33,851 bases of DNA from Gnetum montanum (GCA_015680685.1 MNCI01025274.1:191884-225734); one strand, 5' to 3'. Counted from the stretch's first letter, positions 1 to 7,794 are shown. The notes: generated by a model not told the origin, from the sequence alone. A program made the numbers and translations.

Positions 1-35
1 ACCTTGTGTTTTCATGAGGGTTTAGGTAACGTTGA

Positions 36-209
36 NNNNNNNNNNNNNNNNNNNNNNNNNNNNNNNNNNNNNNNNNNNNNNNNNNNNNNNNNNNNNNNNN
101 NNNNNNNNNNNNNNNNNNNNNNNNNNNNNNNNNNNNNNNNNNNNNNNNNNNNNNNNNNNNNNNNNNNNNNNNNNNNNNNNNNNNNNNNNNNNNNNNNNNN
201 NNNNNNNNN
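36..209. other. assembly gap (N run)
   Basis: 174 unresolved bases. The gap falls just upstream of the first readable exon of the E1 antisense gene, so the 5' part of that gene is hidden here or further left. Confidence 0.99.
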
Positions 210-257
210 CGGGAGTTTTTGTAGTTTCTGCTTCATAATTTTAGCATAATCGTCTAG

Positions 258-523
258 TCACATCTATTGGGCAATGTAGCTGCTGCTATTTTCGAGATGC
301 TACTGGTTGGTTCAACGCAGAGCATCTTGACATTCCTGATAGATGACACGATTGAAACTATGCAGGTGCAAGACCGTGAACAGATCAAAGGTTTGAGGTA
401 TTTGAGATGGATTTGGGATATGCCTAGATTTAATTGTTATCATGCCTACAACACTCTATTTGTGGCCCTTCATCTCACAACTTACTTCCAAAATCCACCT
501 AACATTGTGTATTATGCAGACGG
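258..523 (+). CDS. E1 antisense gene, first visible exon
   Basis: Open from an AG at 256-257, preceded by a pyrimidine-rich stretch, to a GTAAGT donor at 524. The C-terminal part reads FQNPPNIVYYADG and aligns with FQNLPSIVYHLQG at the end of the matching E4 exon (29972), where the donor sits at the identical codon and phase (phase 2). Earlier exons may be in the N gap or left of the window. Confidence 0.6.
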
Positions 524-612
524 GTAAGTTTTTGTTTCTTCTCTCAATGTTGCAGTATGCTAGCTACTGTTTAAATTTGGGTTGAGTGTAAAGAATTTTT
601 CCTATGGTGTAG

Positions 613-845
613 ATTTTTCATCAATGAAAGTGGTCTCCTAGGCAATAACGATACATTGTCATTGACCAAAATGGCTATAAGAGAATTTACTTCTATCAGC
701 AACGTATGGGTTGGTGTCATGGGAAAACTGGTGTTCGAAATCCTAGAATACTCAACCTGCTATGCCAACTTCTTTTCCAGATGTAGAAATCTTGGATGGT
801 TGGATAGGGAATGGACTTTGGATCCTCCCCTCACTGTTGCAGACG
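613..845 (+). CDS. E1 antisense gene, exon 2
   Basis: Begins after the AG at 611-612. Completing the phase-2 codon gives GFFINESGLLGNND, which matches GYKVNE(stop)GLIIND in E4. The frame stays open to 971 but leaves homology near 845. From there the E4-like reading continues in another frame (RAKEKSSISFANRIELEV). E4 has about 120 more codons and one intron here, so E1 probably carries an internal deletion. A TTGCAG at 837-842 could alternatively serve as a splice acceptor. Confidence 0.5.
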
Positions 846-1503
846 TGCAAAGGAAAAATCCTCCATTTCCTTTGCCAATAGGATCGAGTTGGAAGTGGCC
901 AACACTATTTACCCCCTTTTTCAAGCTTGGGCCTTCTCCAAGACACTCTCCCAAGGGAGATTCCTCACTATAGAGTAGGCTAGAATTATGCGAGAGGTCA
1001 TGGAGGAGGGAACATGGTTCAATTGGGCCAGCTATGTTGCTGAAGGCCTACACATTGAAATGGTTAGGCTTCGCAAGAAGCTTGAGTCCTATTTTAATGT
1101 GCACTTTGCCTTCTTCATAGCCTATTTTTGGAATTTTTCTAAATTTTTGGTAGTCCAAAGGAATGGGGTCTGGGTGCAACAAGACTATAGGAAAATTTCC
1201 AAACCATGGATTTTCCACATTTTTGGCACTATCCGGTCACAAGACTCTCCTGAAGGAATCAGGGAGTCATTGTCTGTAATGACTAAAAATATGGCAGTGC
1301 GTCGAACGTGGGGCAAGATAGCATGGGTGGGGCACTTCCCTCCTACACTAGCGATGTGTCAAGGGGGAAGTGCTTGGCCACTGAAATAGTGGACTCATCG
1401 GTGCCACGGAAGAAACCTCGTTTGACCGAGGAGCTTGGCGAGCCAGTAAGTGGTGTGAGGCAAACGATGCAGGTCAGGTTTCGGAGGAGTAATCCTCTAG
1501 CAG
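843..1503 (+). CDS. E1 antisense gene, exon 3 (central conserved block)
   Basis: Contains the best-conserved protein stretch. YPLFQAWAFSKTLSQ matches YPLFRYHAFPKLLSQ in E4, and HFAFFIAYFWNFSKFLVVQR, followed by a Trp-Val motif, matches HFAFFSGYLNRFVEFLVVYW in E4. One TAG (976-978) sits at the same codon as a TAG in E4 (28991-28993). A frameshift near 1300 separates AVRR from the following QDSMGGALPSYTSD reading. The exon ends CAG|GTAAGT at 1503/1504, phase 1. Function is not recognised. Confidence 0.55.
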
Positions 1504-1620
1504 GTAAGTAAAGAAATGTGATAATAATTATGGTTATGTTGCGTATAGATACTATTTCATTGCGTAATGTTTATTGAACTAGAGTGAAATCCTGTGTTAA
1601 CTGAGGATGTTGTGTAACAG

Positions 1621-1806
1621 CGAAGGAGAAGGTTGTGGAATGGTTAACCCTCGAAACAGGGGCTATAGTTTTGTGGCACGAGGAAGGGGCCTCGACCCTA
1701 GAAGAAGAGGCTCTAGTCAACAAGGCAAGTGGCATGCAAGTTCCTGCATGCAAGAAGGAAGCAGTAGTGGAAGATGCCAAAGTCCTTTCAGCTGGGACAG
1801 GCAGAG
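1621..1806 (+). CDS. E1 antisense gene, exon 4 (acidic)
   Basis: An acceptor AG at 1619-1620 and a GTAAGT donor at 1807 bracket 186 bases. Read with the single base carried over from exon 3, it is fully open: AKEKVVEWLTLETGAIVLW, then a Glu-rich stretch. The corresponding E4 exon (about 28378-28179) is also acidic and ends with a Glu run, with a donor at the same phase. Confidence 0.6.
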
Positions 1807-1937
1807 GTAAGTGATTTGTGACTCAGTGAGGTTAACTTTTATAACGTACTAGACTCTAGACAATTTCTTCTAAAGGTTATACTGGTCATTGTAATTTCTC
1901 AGTTATGTCTTTATATGGAATTTGTTTTGTGTAATAG

Positions 1938-2066
1938 GTGACCAGGACGTACACTTGTCAACAATGGCAACTTGATCCTAGGATGAATTTCCTGATAAAT
2001 TCACCTTTATGTAAGGCGTCATCCAAGATATGATTGGTCTCTTAGAGCAAATCGATCCTGAAGTGG
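1938..2066 (+). CDS. E1 antisense gene, exon 5 (stops present)
   Basis: Lies between an AG at 1936-1937 and a GTACGC donor at 2067. In the spliced frame it holds stops TGA, TAG and TAA, yet the flanking residues (GVIQDMIGLLEQIDPEV before the donor) align with E4 (EMVKEIINQLH(stop)VAYKI before GTAAGG at 27950), so the exon is real but mutated. Confidence 0.5.
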
Positions 2067-2145
2067 GTACGCTATGATCATTATGCATAGGTTATTCCAT
2101 TGTGCCATTATGTTACCTAATTATTCCTAACCATCATTTTATTAG

Positions 2146-2573
2146 GAGCTCGACTCAGATGGGATCCATTGGAGCCTATTGATTTAGATGCCACTAAACC
2201 CCCATCGAAAACGATCGTCGTGCCATGTAACATTTACGATGAGATGCGTAAATGTGCTGTATGCTTGACTCAATCCTTATGGGAATGTCAAAGCATGAAC
2301 GAAGACCTTTGGAAGAGACTGCAAAGATTGGAGAAGGAGAGGATGGCTCTAAGTGATGAGGTTGGGTATTTAAGGTCATGGAACGAATTCCTACAGGCCC
2401 AAGGAACAGGCAACGAGGACTAGAAAACTACTATTGTTGACTATGCCTATTACTGACCAATTGTTAGGAACAGTGTCTAGACTAGTCGTGAACTAGTCGA
2501 GCAATGGATGCAAATGGATCTCCTAGCTCAGAAAAATCAAGACTGGAAGGACTTTAGTGCGAGTGTGCAATAA
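2146..2573 (+). CDS. E1 antisense gene, exon 6 (coiled coil)
   Basis: Starts after the AG at 2144-2145 in the frame set by the upstream exons. It encodes LRWDPLEPIDLDATKPPS and then a Leu/Glu/Lys-rich coiled coil (LWKRLQRLEKERMALSDEV). The same segment is found in E4 (27867-27604, KWDSNRNMEVDYFPRPPS, then SLWEKVLALGKRF) and E5 (33851-33664, LWKKLQRSEGKIESLTKEV). Three stops in E1 (the codons after GNED, DYAYY and RNSV) correspond to Trp, Trp and Gln in E5. The frame closes at 2571-2573. Confidence 0.6.
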
Positions 2574-3042
2574 TGGGGGTAGACGCAGAAAGATCATAAA
2601 CATGTCTATAAGCTGAATGTGCTACCTGTTGTCAACATTATAGGGACTCTACCATTGAGGCTCATTCCCTTCGACTATTCCTCGAAGTTATTGGTGCTTC
2701 CAGTGCATTTGAAAGGTTTCAAGAGAAAGTGATAGTAAGTGCCTCTCCAGAAAAGGAAATGACTCTTCCTAGGGGGAGATAACCATCCCTTCCTTCTTCC
2801 CTAAACCACCCTGATGGACTCTTGTGGAGAAGGGGAAGGTCAAGGCCAGAGCTAATCTAGGAGATGGGGTTTGGTCTGAGCTTACCAAGGATGAAATTAT
2901 GCAACATCGGTGGGTTGGATTAGAACAAATCTCATTTGCTACAGATGAAGGACCATCATAGGTGAGTTGTGGTGTTATTGTGCATTTTGTCATACCTAGT
3001 TTTGATGGCAATGTCAATATGCATGTTATGTCTAATTGCAAG

Positions 3043-3299
3043 AACGAACCGAGGAGGTTCCTCAGCGGGATGAACATAATGAGGGTGACACTCCTCATGA
3101 GGAGGGTCTGCAGGAAATAGAGCATAATGGTGATAATCAATGCCATGGTGAACAACCTCATATAGAAGAGCTTGGCAGGGAGGGCCTCCTTCATGAAGAG
3201 ATGCCACTTGAAAAAGGTGGCCCCTATGAGGATGATTTGCTCAAAGTAGAGATGGATTTGGGAGATACGGGTGATAGTGGGGACAAAGGTGATGCATAA
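3043..3299 (+). CDS. E1 antisense gene, probable last exon (acidic tail)
   Basis: Open after an AG at 3041-3042 and ending in TAA. It encodes an Asp/Glu/His-rich tail (for example LLKVEMDLGDTGDSGDKGDA at the C-terminus). E4 has a shorter last exon in the same phase after TTTCAAG (26980-26904, SHEDGNDPPPLPADATQ). The upstream donor is probably GTGAGT at 2962, but the frame from the preceding exon (LTKDEIMQHRWVGLEQ) meets a TAG exactly at 2959-2961, so the join is uncertain. Confidence 0.45.
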
Positions 3300-3557
3300 C
3301 ATGGCTATGTTAGCCATGGTTTTATTGTGATGGAATGAAATGAAAGACAATATTTTTCTTTAACATTTTAACGCAAATTTGGTCTGAGTTTAACATTCTT
3401 TTGTTGTTTTAAATTGTAAAGCATAAATGGAATCATAGGCTTTGGCACTATGACAAGCTACAGTTAGTTTAAATGTACATCGTAAATGAAGTTAATAATT
3501 TAAAGCCATTGCGGGCCACTAAATGATTCAAATGTAAAGCGGAAAGGAAATTGTTAG
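3300..3557. other. non-coding spacer between antisense gene and minisatellites
   Basis: AT-rich sequence with no open frame of note. It is probably the shared 3'-untranslated zone of the antisense gene and of gag-pro. Words resembling the downstream repeats (GGGCC, TTAGTTTAA) begin to appear around 3480-3557. Confidence 0.5.
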
Positions 3558-3720
3558 TTTAAGGACATTTTGGGCCTTTGATAGTTTTAGGCCATTTCGG
3601 GCCTTCGATAGTTTTAGGCCATTCATGGCCTTCAATAGTTTTAGGCCATTCTGGGCCTTCGATAGTTTTAGGCCATTTGGGGCCTTTGATAGTTTTAGGC
3701 CATTCCGAGCCTTTGCTAAT
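3558..3720. repeat. 27-bp minisatellite, about 6 copies
   Basis: The word TTTTAG recurs at 3585, 3612, 3639, 3666 and 3693, exactly 27 bases apart. The unit is roughly GGGCCTTYGATAGTTTTAGG followed by CCATTYY. It lies in the convergent space between the end of protease and the end of the antisense gene. E4 has a comparable GGCC-containing tract in the same place (26485-26690). Confidence 0.9.
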
Positions 3721-3747
3721 TTTTAGATGAGTGAAAAAGTAATGAAG

Positions 3748-4085
3748 ATAGCTGGTGGAAGCATAAAGATAAGCATAAGCATAAATGAGAATAGCTGGTG
3801 GAAGCGTAAATATATGCGTAAGCATAAATGAGAATAGCTGGTGGAAGCGTAAATATATGCATAAGTGTAAATGAGAATAGCTGGTGGAAGCGTAAAGATA
3901 AGCATAAGAATAAATGAGAATAGCTGGTGGAAGCGTAAATATATGCATAAGTGTAAATGAGAATAGCTAGTGGAAGTGTAAATATATGCATAGGTGTAAA
4001 TGAGAATAGCTGGTGGAAGCATAAATATATGTGTGTAAATGAAATGAGTATTTGTACAACATAAATGGAATAGCTGGTGGAAGCA
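3748..4085. repeat. 43-bp minisatellite, about 7 copies
   Basis: GCTGGTGG or its variants start at 3751, 3794, 3837, 3880, 3923, 3966 and 4009, each 43 bases apart, with one more at 4073 after a 64-base step. The unit combines GAATAGCTGGTGGAAGCGTA with AATATATGCATAAGTGTAAA and a short link. Reading frames across it on the minus strand are an artefact of the repeat. Confidence 0.93.
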
Positions 4086-4274
4086 TACGCATAAATTGCA
4101 TGAAATTTAGATAATGTGATTCATTTGCTAACTCTGTAGTTGTTTCCTAACCGCTTTTATCTTTGGTGACGCATAAGGATGGGGAGATTTATGACCCTGT
4201 TCCCTCATGCCACAATCTTCCTCTTGGAATGGCAGTTATGCCCAAATTAAACTATCATTAGCCATTGTTTTGGC
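4086..4274. other. spacer downstream of E1 protease
   Basis: No gene seen. A few codons before the minisatellite (minus strand) may be a decayed C-terminal extension, but no reverse-transcriptase motif is present. Confidence 0.4.
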
Positions 4275-4967
4275 TTATTCTGGTGTTTGGATAGGGGACT
4301 GGTCTTCAGGAATTTCAATTTCTGAACCCTGTTCAGTTTCTATGTTGTTGACAGCTTGAGGGATCATTTCATCATTGTGGATGACCACCTCCCCTCCCGT
4401 GTAGGGCAGATGGATCTCCTGATGGATAGGGGATGAAACCGCCCTTAGTTGAGCTAACCAAGACCTTCCTAGAATCAGGTTAAAGCCTAGCATTTCTTCG
4501 ACAATAATAAATGTTGCATCTATGGGGAATTGTTCCTCTGCCACAAAGTTGATGTGCACTGTCCCTTTGACTTGTACCCGTGCCCTATTGAATGAATTTA
4601 GACACGACGTTGTTGTAGGACTGATCTGATTGATCAGGCCTAGCTTATCCACTATAGGATATGGGATGACATTAGTGGCCACCCCGTCATCTACATGTAC
4701 TCTCTGAATTCGGTGTTGGCCAACCTGGATGATGATGAACATGGACGTCATTGTTACCTGACCCTTTTCTGGGTTATCCTTAATGGATTCATCATGAAAG
4801 GTCAATAGGGAAGGCCCAAGTTTCTCAGCGGTAAGAGGAAGCATGATGGAATGAATCGCTTCTTCATCCACTGGCAAGCTCCAATCCACAAGTATGGACG
4901 TTAGCATACGAACCATGGCTTCATGGTGCTTTTGGGATGTCATTAACAAATTGTACAAGCTCAGCAT
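4275..4967 (-). CDS. E1 retroviral-type aspartic protease domain
   Basis: A 230-codon uninterrupted stretch, the 3' part of gag-pro. It resembles plant retrotransposon pepsin-like proteases, which cleave the gag polyprotein as homodimers. The active-site loop reads VHVDDGVATNVIP (about residues 91-103), where the family usually has D-S/T-G. The second conserved segment is GFNLILGRSWL, the hydrophobic Gly-Arg strand typical of these proteases, followed by HQEIHLPYTGGEVVIHND. The replacement of the usual Ser/Thr by Asp may mean lost activity or a subfamily variant. The frame stays open upstream only as far as a stop just before LSLYNLL, so it was part of a longer gag-pro frame. It ends in IQTPE and a stop, with no polymerase after it. 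E4 has the homologous region at 25362-26260. Confidence 0.75.
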   Translation of the reverse strand: MLSLYNLLMTSQKHHEAMVRMLTSILVDWSLPVDEEAIHSIMLPLTAEKLGPSLLTFHDESIKDNPEKGQVTMTSMFIIIQVGQHRIQRVHVDDGVATNVIPYPIVDKLGLINQISPTTTSCLNSFNRARVQVKGTVHINFVAEEQFPIDATFIIVEEMLGFNLILGRSWLAQLRAVSSPIHQEIHLPYTGGEVVIHNDEMIPQAVNNIETEQGSEIEIPEDQSPIQTPE

Positions 4968-5609
4968 TGTATTTTTCTATTTAAGAGCCTGCTTGACCTG
5001 TGTAAAGGAGTTGAGGAGATCCTACCCATGATCTGACTGTTTGCCACCCTTTTCCTCTTCCATTTTCCCCAAGAGATAGATTTCTTGGGGAAGAATGGGA
5101 TCTGGTTGAGGGCTATGTTTTCTTGGACTAGTAGGAGATGGTTGTGTTCATACACCTTTGTCCTTCCTAGAAAGTGGGGTCAAGGATGTAGAAGTGAGGG
5201 GTTTAGGCTTGGGAAACCCAAGCGTAAGATGACCCTTGATGGTATCAATTGTCATACCTTCTTCTCGATTTCTGTTAAGCTGAGATTGGGGGGTTGACTT
5301 GGAGGTTTGTCCTTGCACAGGAGGGGCAACTGATGGTTTTGGCACCCTAATGACAAAGGGTGCCTTAGGCATAGGCGTGGGTAGGACCGTGGCTTTACTA
5401 ATGGTGGGCTATTGAACAGTGGTCTAAGAAGGGGCTTGGAGGTCAAAAGGTTGCCTTAGGGTACTCTTTGTTGATGCTGAGGGATCTGCTGTTTGGGGTA
5501 AATGAGCAGGCATTTGCAACACAAACGGCTACCTCGGCTGTGCTTGACCATTACCCTCTGCACTTACCACGTTGATGGTGTACCCTGCATTATTTGCATT
5601 TAACAAGTC
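4968..5609 (-). pseudogene. E1 gag-protease linker, interrupted
   Basis: Continues the protease frame upstream with stops. It holds proline-rich, low-complexity protein: APFVIRVPKPSVAPP, near 5372-5310, matches linker motifs EPFVIKVPKPN in E4 and EPFLIRVF in E2. Upstream of the protease, DLLNSFTQVKQALK matches NFLSAMDQVKQSLK in E4. This linker is where E2 and E3 are cut by later insertions. Confidence 0.55.
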
Positions 5610-6176
5610 TTAGTACACATGCATGGCTTGGTTTCCTAGAGGTGCTAAACTACTGCTATCTAGGACGAGATCACTATGATCGATCATGTGTTGAATGTCA
5701 TCCTTTAACGCCCAACAATAATCTGTGTCGTGACTGCACAGCTGGTGGTAGTCACAGAAACGATCCATCTTGAAGTGTTTGGGGACTGGTGGTTCGTTAG
5801 GCAAAGCCAAAGAAGAGTTTTTAAGGAGCTCACAATGATGTTTGTGATGCTTTAGAGCCTCCTTGGATACCTTCTTGTGTTGAATATGGTCGATTTCCAG
5901 TAGCTTCTTCAAAAGTTCTGAAGGCTTTACAGGCAAGGCTGTGTACTTTGAACAATCTTTACGCTCAAATTTAGGCCTTGGCTGTGGAGGTGCTTCAAGA
6001 GCAGAAGGAGCTTCTTGATTGACGTCGTTTGAGCTAGTTGTCAGCTCAGCCGGCTTCGTAGGTGTTTTCTTGTTGTTTTTGTTTTTCTTCTTGGCCCCCT
6101 CGGCAACAGCAGCTACTGTCATTGTTGTAGCTTTGCCTTTATCCTTACCCTTACTGTGGGCATTTTTGTAGGCCAC
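5610..6176 (-). CDS. E1 gag C-terminal part with zinc-knuckle variant
   Basis: 188 codons open. The N-terminal half is basic and rich in Lys/Asn/Thr (GAKKKNKNNKK), as expected for RNA binding. Near 5720-5765 is FCDYHQLCSHDTDYC, a CX2HX4HX4C arrangement that replaces the second Cys of the common CX2CX4HX4C gag knuckle and is frequent in plant Ty3/gypsy gags. It is followed by WALKDDIQHMIDHSDLVLD, another typical post-knuckle segment. The stop at 5610 replaces the Lys seen in the E3 and E4 equivalents (VYKDPLNAN, AYKDSLNAN). E1 is the only copy in the window that keeps both Cys ligands. Confidence 0.75.
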   Translation of the reverse strand: MAYKNAHSKGKDKGKATTMTVAAVAEGAKKKNKNNKKTPTKPAELTTSSNDVNQEAPSALEAPPQPRPKFERKDCSKYTALPVKPSELLKKLLEIDHIQHKKVSKEALKHHKHHCELLKNSSLALPNEPPVPKHFKMDRFCDYHQLCSHDTDYCWALKDDIQHMIDHSDLVLDSSSLAPLGNQAMHVY

Positions 6177-7794
6177 GTACGCTGGACCTTTGCTACCCTC
6201 TGCTGCGTCTTAGATGCTCTTAGTCTAAGCAAAGGCTTGGCTAAGGAAGCGAGGAGCAAGGTAGTACAACTTTGACTTAATGAAGTCATTAACTACCCCC
6301 TTGAAAATGGCTAACAAATGAGCCTCCATGATGGGTTCACGAATTTCGTTCAAGGTTGCACTCCAACACTGTATAAACCTTTGGACTGGCTCAAGCGGAT
6401 CTTGTTTGACTCCCATAAGTTAGTCTAATGTGACTTTAGGTTTCAAATTGTACTTGAAACACATCACAAATTGAGTCAACAACTCTTCCACGGTCGAAAT
6501 GGAAGAGCATGGAAGTGCCCAATACCATTCTAAGGCTCTACCCATTAGGGACATGGCAAAGACAGATTATAGTATGTAGCCATTGCTGCAGTAGCAGTGA
6601 CTCTAACCTGAAAGTAACTAGGTGAGCATTGGGGTCACCCTCCCCATTGTACTTCGTAAAATGAGGAAGTGGCATCCTAGGTGGTAACGATAAAATGGTC
6701 ACTACTGGATTAATAGGATCGTCATGATAAAAATCCATGACTTGTAGTGTGTCAAAACCAGTAGCCTTGAGGCATTTAACTTCCTCTTTGAGAGTCTAAC
6801 TAAGTTGGAAGGCTTGGTCTAGACCCATGGACGAAGGATTTATTTGTAGAACGACGGGAGGAACCACACTAGGTCCCAAAATAGGGATGCCCGCCATCGG
6901 CTGTATTGTTGGATAAGTTGTTTGCATGGTCGGGGGCATAAATAATGATCCTGTAATGGGCTTTGGCACCTGTGGGACTTGGATTTGATTGAAGTGAGGA
7001 TGGGACATCTGCGTATGATGCATAGCAAGAGGCATGTTTGGATCCCACCATGTTGTAGTGGTAGGCCCTATCGTGTGAGTCGGGATGAAGGTGGTTGTTG
7101 TAGGTAATTGCGACGTGGGTATCACGTGTACATGCGATGACATGGGCGCACGTGTACGATGAGATGGATTAGGTAACTACACTTGCTGAGGAATGATTTG
7201 TCATGGACCATCACCCAGGAAGATAGTTGGAGAGAGAAAGTGTAGGTGCGGTGAGTGCGGGACTTGACTAGTATTAGATAACATCAAGGGCGTGGTAATC
7301 ATGAACAATAGATTTACACAGGACATCATTGAGGGAGGGGCCATGGCAAAATCAGCATGACCGGCTCCTTCAAAGTGGGAGTCTAGATCGTCCTGCCCGT
7401 CATGAAGCGTTTTGTCACGGAACAACTCCTCTAGTTGTTGTGGCAATGTCTTAGCCATCAGCATTTGATCTAAGATCCACTTTTGTTAATCTATTAGGGG
7501 TACAACGACATTATGTGAAGGTACAAATTCCTTCCCGTTGCAGTATATGAACTCATACTCTCATTTTTATTCAAGTTCTTGTGGGTACATGGGCAAGTTT
7601 GCCACTAGCTTAGCACAGAGGAAATTGTAGTTTTCCCTGCATTGAGCATGTCCCTCAGGCTCTTTGTTTTGAAGCCTAAGGGAGTGGCATGGTTGCATCG
7701 GGCTAGTTGGCAGCTCAACCATAAGAGGGGTAACTTGCATGATCCAAGGGTTTTCGAGGTTAGCGGTGTCAATAGCAGTAGTTGATGCAGTCAT
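6177..7794 (-). pseudogene. E1 gag N-terminal and central region (retrotransposon gag domain)
   Basis: Begins at ATG 7794. The first 400 or so codons share one frame with several stops (for example at 7567); a frameshift near 6570-6590 moves it into the frame of the zinc-knuckle part. Diagnostic segments are LPHFTKYNGEGDPNAHLVTF, MSLMGRALEWYWALPCSS, ELLTQFVMCFKYNLK and the run IMEAHLLAIFKGVVNDFIKS. Together these match the core of the plant retrotransposon gag domain (Pfam Retrotrans_gag, PF03732), the capsid-like structural protein. The region at 7143-6796 is Pro/Thr/Met-rich and probably disordered. Identity with E3 and E4 is clear in the core but weak in the N-terminal 150 residues. Confidence 0.7.

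Larger units (their letters stand above)
258..3299 (+). pseudogene. E1 antisense multi-exon gene (extra ORF, function unknown)
   Basis: A spliced gene lies opposite to E1 gag-pro and converges on it. Exons can be read at about 258-523, 613-845, 843-1503, 1621-1806, 1938-2066, 2146-2573 and 3043-3299. Introns at 524 and 1504 have GTAAGT donors and AG acceptors, as does the one at 1807; the intron at 2067 starts GTACGC. Joining exons at these sites keeps the reading frame across four introns (phases 2, 1, 1, 1), which is strong support for a real gene ancestrally. The same protein, with introns at matching places and phases, is on the minus strand of E4 (30390-26904), and its coiled-coil part is in E5. 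Damage in E1: in-frame stops (976-978, exon 5, 2421-2423 and later), a frameshift near 1300, and a deletion near 845 relative to E4. I recognise no catalytic domain. Visible traits are a central Trp/Phe-rich stretch, a coiled coil and an acidic tail. Confidence 0.7.

Noticed and set aside
258-1503. Plant mobile domain (PMD, MAIN/MAIL1-like) for the antisense gene
   Set aside because: PMD genes are known near gypsy elements, but I could not identify the characteristic motif series; left as unknown.
2769-3350. Minus-strand 193-codon frame opposite the antisense gene end
   Set aside because: It lies opposite exons of the plus-strand gene, which have homologs in E4; the minus-strand frame has none.
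3559-4022. Three minus-strand reading frames with repeated IYASTSYSH-type motifs, resembling a repeat protein
   Set aside because: They arise from the 43-bp minisatellite. Because 43 is not a multiple of three, the same unit is read in all frames, giving periodic but non-functional proteins.
3558-4085. CRISPR-like repeat array
   Set aside because: Units are contiguous tandem copies without unique spacers, and the context is a plant retrotransposon.
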